Source of the DNA: Mycolicibacterium sp. P1-5
GTDB lineage: Bacteria > Actinomycetota > Actinomycetes > Mycobacteriales > Mycobacteriaceae
Direction of reading: 5' to 3'
DNA length: 64,000 nucleotides
NCBI RefSeq assembly: GCF_008329565.1
Contig: NZ_NPKT01000002.1
Location: forward strand, 310,001-374,000
Shown here piece after piece: positions 61,989 through 64,000 of this stretch. The translations under genes were made by a program, and so were the position numbers. Under the pieces are notes generated by a model. That model had not been told where the DNA came from and did no database searches. It was given only the letters and a program-made list of their open reading frames with translations. Position 1 is the first letter of the stretch, and each line of letters starts with the position of its first letter.

Positions 61989-62570
61989 GTGCTGCTCTCC
62001 GATCGAGATATTCGTGCTGCCGTCGCCGACGGCCGACTGGGCATCGACCCCTTCGACGACGCCCTGGTGCAACCGTCGAGCGTGGACGTCCGGCTGGACA
62101 GCCTGTTCCGGGTTTTCAACAACACCCGCTACACCCACATCGACCCCGCCAAGCAGCAGGATGAGCTGACCAGCCTGGTGGAGCCGGCCAAAGGTGAGCC
62201 GTTCGTACTGCACCCCGGCGAATTCGTCCTCGGCTCGACCCTCGAGTGCTGCACCCTGCCCGACGACCTCGCGGGCCGCCTGGAGGGCAAGTCGTCACTG
62301 GGTCGGCTGGGCCTGCTGACTCACTCGACCGCCGGCTTCATCGACCCGGGTTTCTCCGGGCACATCACCCTGGAACTGTCGAACGTCGCCAACCTGCCGA
62401 TCACGCTGTGGCCGGGCATGAAGATCGGCCAGCTGTGCCTGCTGCGGCTGACCAGTCCCGCGCAAAATCCGTACGGCAGCGCGAGCGTCGGGTCCAAATA
62501 CCAGGGTCAACGCGGCCCCACGCCGTCGCGGTCGTATCAGAACTTCATCCACTCGAAGCCCGGCGAGTAA
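61989..62570 (+). CDS. dcd: dCTP deaminase (bifunctional dCTP deaminase:dUTPase type)
   Basis: Dcd supplies dUMP for thymidylate synthesis. The GTG at 61989 gives 193 residues starting M-L-L-S-D-R-D-I-R. Nearly every family segment is present: [56 protein letters not shown] (catalytic Arg-Ser-Glu region), [19 protein letters not shown] and the C-terminal [19 protein letters not shown]. The close match to mycobacterial Dcd indicates the bifunctional type. It sits 60 bases from the divergent tRNA-Gly gene, as at Rv0321. Confidence 0.96.
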   Translation: MLLSDRDIRAAVADGRLGIDPFDDALVQPSSVDVRLDSLFRVFNNTRYTHIDPAKQQDELTSLVEPAKGEPFVLHPGEFVLGSTLECCTLPDDLAGRLEGKSSLGRLGLLTHSTAGFIDPGFSGHITLELSNVANLPITLWPGMKIGQLCLLRLTSPAQNPYGSASVGSKYQGQRGPTPSRSYQNFIHSKPGE

Positions 62571-62726
62571 CCTCGAAACTCCAGGGTCAGATGCCCCCCA
62601 CCAGCTAATCCGTTTGGCTGTAACAACGCCGCTACCTGCGGCGATGAACTCTACGGTTAAGCGGCTCTAGCAAGGTGGAGCGCAGCAACGGGTCGGGGAG
62701 ATCCAGCAAACATCCTTGGAGGGGTA
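62571..62726. other. dcd downstream region with small hairpin
   Basis: The gap after dcd holds a five-base-pair hairpin (cgccg ctacctg cggcg, 62627-62643) that is weak as a terminator. It also holds the ribosome site (TTGGAGGGG, 62717-62724) of the next gene. Nothing else is recognised. Confidence 0.4.
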
Positions 62727-64000
62727 GTGGACATCGCACTAGGTGTGTCCATGACGCCGACGGCGGTACGCATGGTGCTGGTCGAAGGCGAGAAGGCCGA
62801 CGGCGTGACCGTCGATCACGACGCCTTCGACATCGAGACCGGTGAGGGTTCAGCAACCGCAGCCGATCAGGTCGTCGCGGCGATTCTCGGTACGCGGGAA
62901 AGCGCTGCCGAAGGCGGGCACCGCTTGGTGTCGACAGGTATCGCGTGGACCGATCATGCCGCGGCGGCCGCAGTGCGTGACGCCCTCGCCGCACGCAAGA
63001 TCGACGACGTCGTCCTGGTGTCCGAGCTCCACGCCGCCGGTGCGCTGGCGCAAGCCGTCGGCCAGACCGTCGGCTATGACCGCACGGCCCTGATGTTCCT
63101 CGAGCGCGACACCGCGACCGTCTCGGTGGTGGACACCGCCTCCGGCGACATCGTCAAGGTGCAGACCGAAGATCTGCACGCCCGGGACGCAGTGGCCGAA
63201 CTGCAGCGGATGATCGCCGGCCTGGAAACCATCGCGGAGCCGCCGCAGGGCGTGTTCGTCCTGGGCTCCGGCGTCGACGTGGCGGCGGTGAAATCCCAGC
63301 TCGCGCTGGGCACCACGCTGCCGGTGCACGCTCCCGACGAAGCCGAACTCGCGCTGGCCCGCGGCGCCGCACTGGCGTCCGCGACGGCACCGCGCTACGA
63401 CGCGTCGACCGTTGGCCTGGCCTACGCCCAAGATCCCGACGGCACCACCGCCGGCAAGGTCTATCCGGCCGCCGGTATCTACGCAGCAGGCGCGAGCACC
63501 GAGATGTCTGAAGCCGGCACTCAGATGGCCGCCGCCGGCTACATGGCCCCGCTTGGTTACAGCGAAGTGCTCGACGAGCACGACGGTGATATCAGCTATG
63601 ACTCAGTCGGCTACGACGCGGTTCCCGAGGAGCTCGACTTCGCTCCCGACGAGTCCGGGCGCAAGCCGTTCCTCTTGGTCGGCAGCGCACTGACGTCGAT
63701 CTTCGTGGTCGGCGTTGTGGCGCTGGTGATCTCCCTGGCGGTCAGCATCCGCCCGACCGTCGATCAGCGGCCCAGCCCGGCAGAGAGCGTGATCGTGCCG
63801 AGCGGGCAGTCGGCCGCACCCGCCGTTCAGCAAGCCGCACCGCCGGCTCCGCCGTCGGCCCCGTCGGTGCCCGACACAATCCAAGAGCCCATTCCCGTTG
63901 TGCAGCAGGCTCCGCGGACCGTCTTTGTGACGCCGGCACCGCAAGCTCCGGCACCGCAAGCTCCGGTGCCGGTGCCCGCTCCGGCGGCGCCCGCGCCTGC
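62727..64000 (+). CDS. DUF7159-like membrane protein, Pro-rich C terminus (Rv0312-like), truncated by window end
   Basis: The frame is open from GTG 62727 to the last base without a stop, so the 3' end lies outside. The N terminus (M-D-I-A-L-G-V-S-M-T-P-T-A-V-R-M-V-L-V-E-G) and the following 215 residues resemble an ASKHA (actin/Hsp70-like) fold seen in mycobacterial Pro-rich proteins. A transmembrane helix lies at about residues 314-338 (FLLVGSALTSIFVVGVVALV). A Pro/Ala/Gln-rich outer segment with APQAP repeats follows and continues past the edge. GGAGGGG just upstream supports the start. Function unknown; it may be an envelope protein. Confidence 0.8.
   Translation, partial: MDIALGVSMTPTAVRMVLVEGEKADGVTVDHDAFDIETGEGSATAADQVVAAILGTRESAAEGGHRLVSTGIAWTDHAAAAAVRDALAARKIDDVVLVSELHAAGALAQAVGQTVGYDRTALMFLERDTATVSVVDTASGDIVKVQTEDLHARDAVAELQRMIAGLETIAEPPQGVFVLGSGVDVAAVKSQLALGTTLPVHAPDEAELALARGAALASATAPRYDASTVGLAYAQDPDGTTAGKVYPAAGIYAAGASTEMSEAGTQMAAAGYMAPLGYSEVLDEHDGDISYDSVGYDAVPEELDFAPDESGRKPFLLVGSALTSIFVVGVVALVISLAVSIRPTVDQRPSPAESVIVPSGQSAAPAVQQAAPPAPPSAPSVPDTIQEPIPVVQQAPRTVFVTPAPQAPAPQAPVPVPAPAAPAP

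Overview
The window is high-GC actinobacterial DNA from a mycobacterium (Mycobacterium/Mycolicibacterium). The evidence is a complete ESX-3 type VII secretion locus with PE and PPE genes, mycobactin genes, a PGRS-type Gly-rich repeat gene, fadD2/fadE6 homologues and a dCTP deaminase of the mycobacterial bifunctional type. I do not attempt a species call. Rv numbers below come from memory of the M. tuberculosis gene order, not from a search.

Layout. (1) 1-3924: the 3' end of the mycobactin operon, with the last NRPS module (mbtF, cut by the window edge), mbtG and mbtH. (2) 3925-18317: an IdeR-type iron box followed by a complete ESX-3 locus on the same strand (eccA3, eccB3, eccC3, PE5, PPE4, esxG, esxH, espG3, eccD3, mycP3, eccE3), mostly with ATGA/TGATG overlaps. 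Mycobactin synthesis and the secretion system that supports mycobactin-iron use are therefore physically joined. (3) 18331-34877: a CopD membrane protein, then a block matching Rv0269c-Rv0296c (polD2-type primase-polymerase, fadD2, fadE6, alpha/beta hydrolase, VOC protein, TetR, DUF2236 protein, SAM methyltransferase, alpha/beta hydrolase, Stf0 sulfotransferase, sulfatase). In M. tuberculosis ESX-3 lies between the Rv0281 and Rv0293c genes; here those two homologues abut with 3 bases between stop codons, and ESX-3 sits next to mbt instead. (4) 34989-48233: homologues of Rv0307c-Rv0313, interrupted by a PAP2-lipid kinase fusion and by a translationally coupled three-gene cassette (37643-41393) with a membrane protein, a 750-residue multidomain protein and a Pro/Gly-rich partner; this cassette is the best candidate for an undescribed system. 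(5) 48234-64000: alcohol dehydrogenase, PoxB-type oxidase, a secreted protein with a duplicated domain, a GH16 hydrolase, a diiron ferritin-like protein, a PGRS protein with a Sec-like leader instead of a PE domain, a DUF4344 lipoprotein, a cupin/HD/GlxA-regulator module, a frameshifted substrate-binding lipoprotein, tRNA-Gly(CCC), dcd, and a DUF7159-like protein cut by the right edge.

Functionally, region 1-2 is an iron-acquisition block probably controlled by IdeR. Region 3 is mostly lipid or xenobiotic catabolism, DNA repair and sulfated-metabolite handling. Regions 4-5 are mainly cell-envelope and redox genes with local one-component regulators. No insertion sequence, prophage or CRISPR array was recognised.
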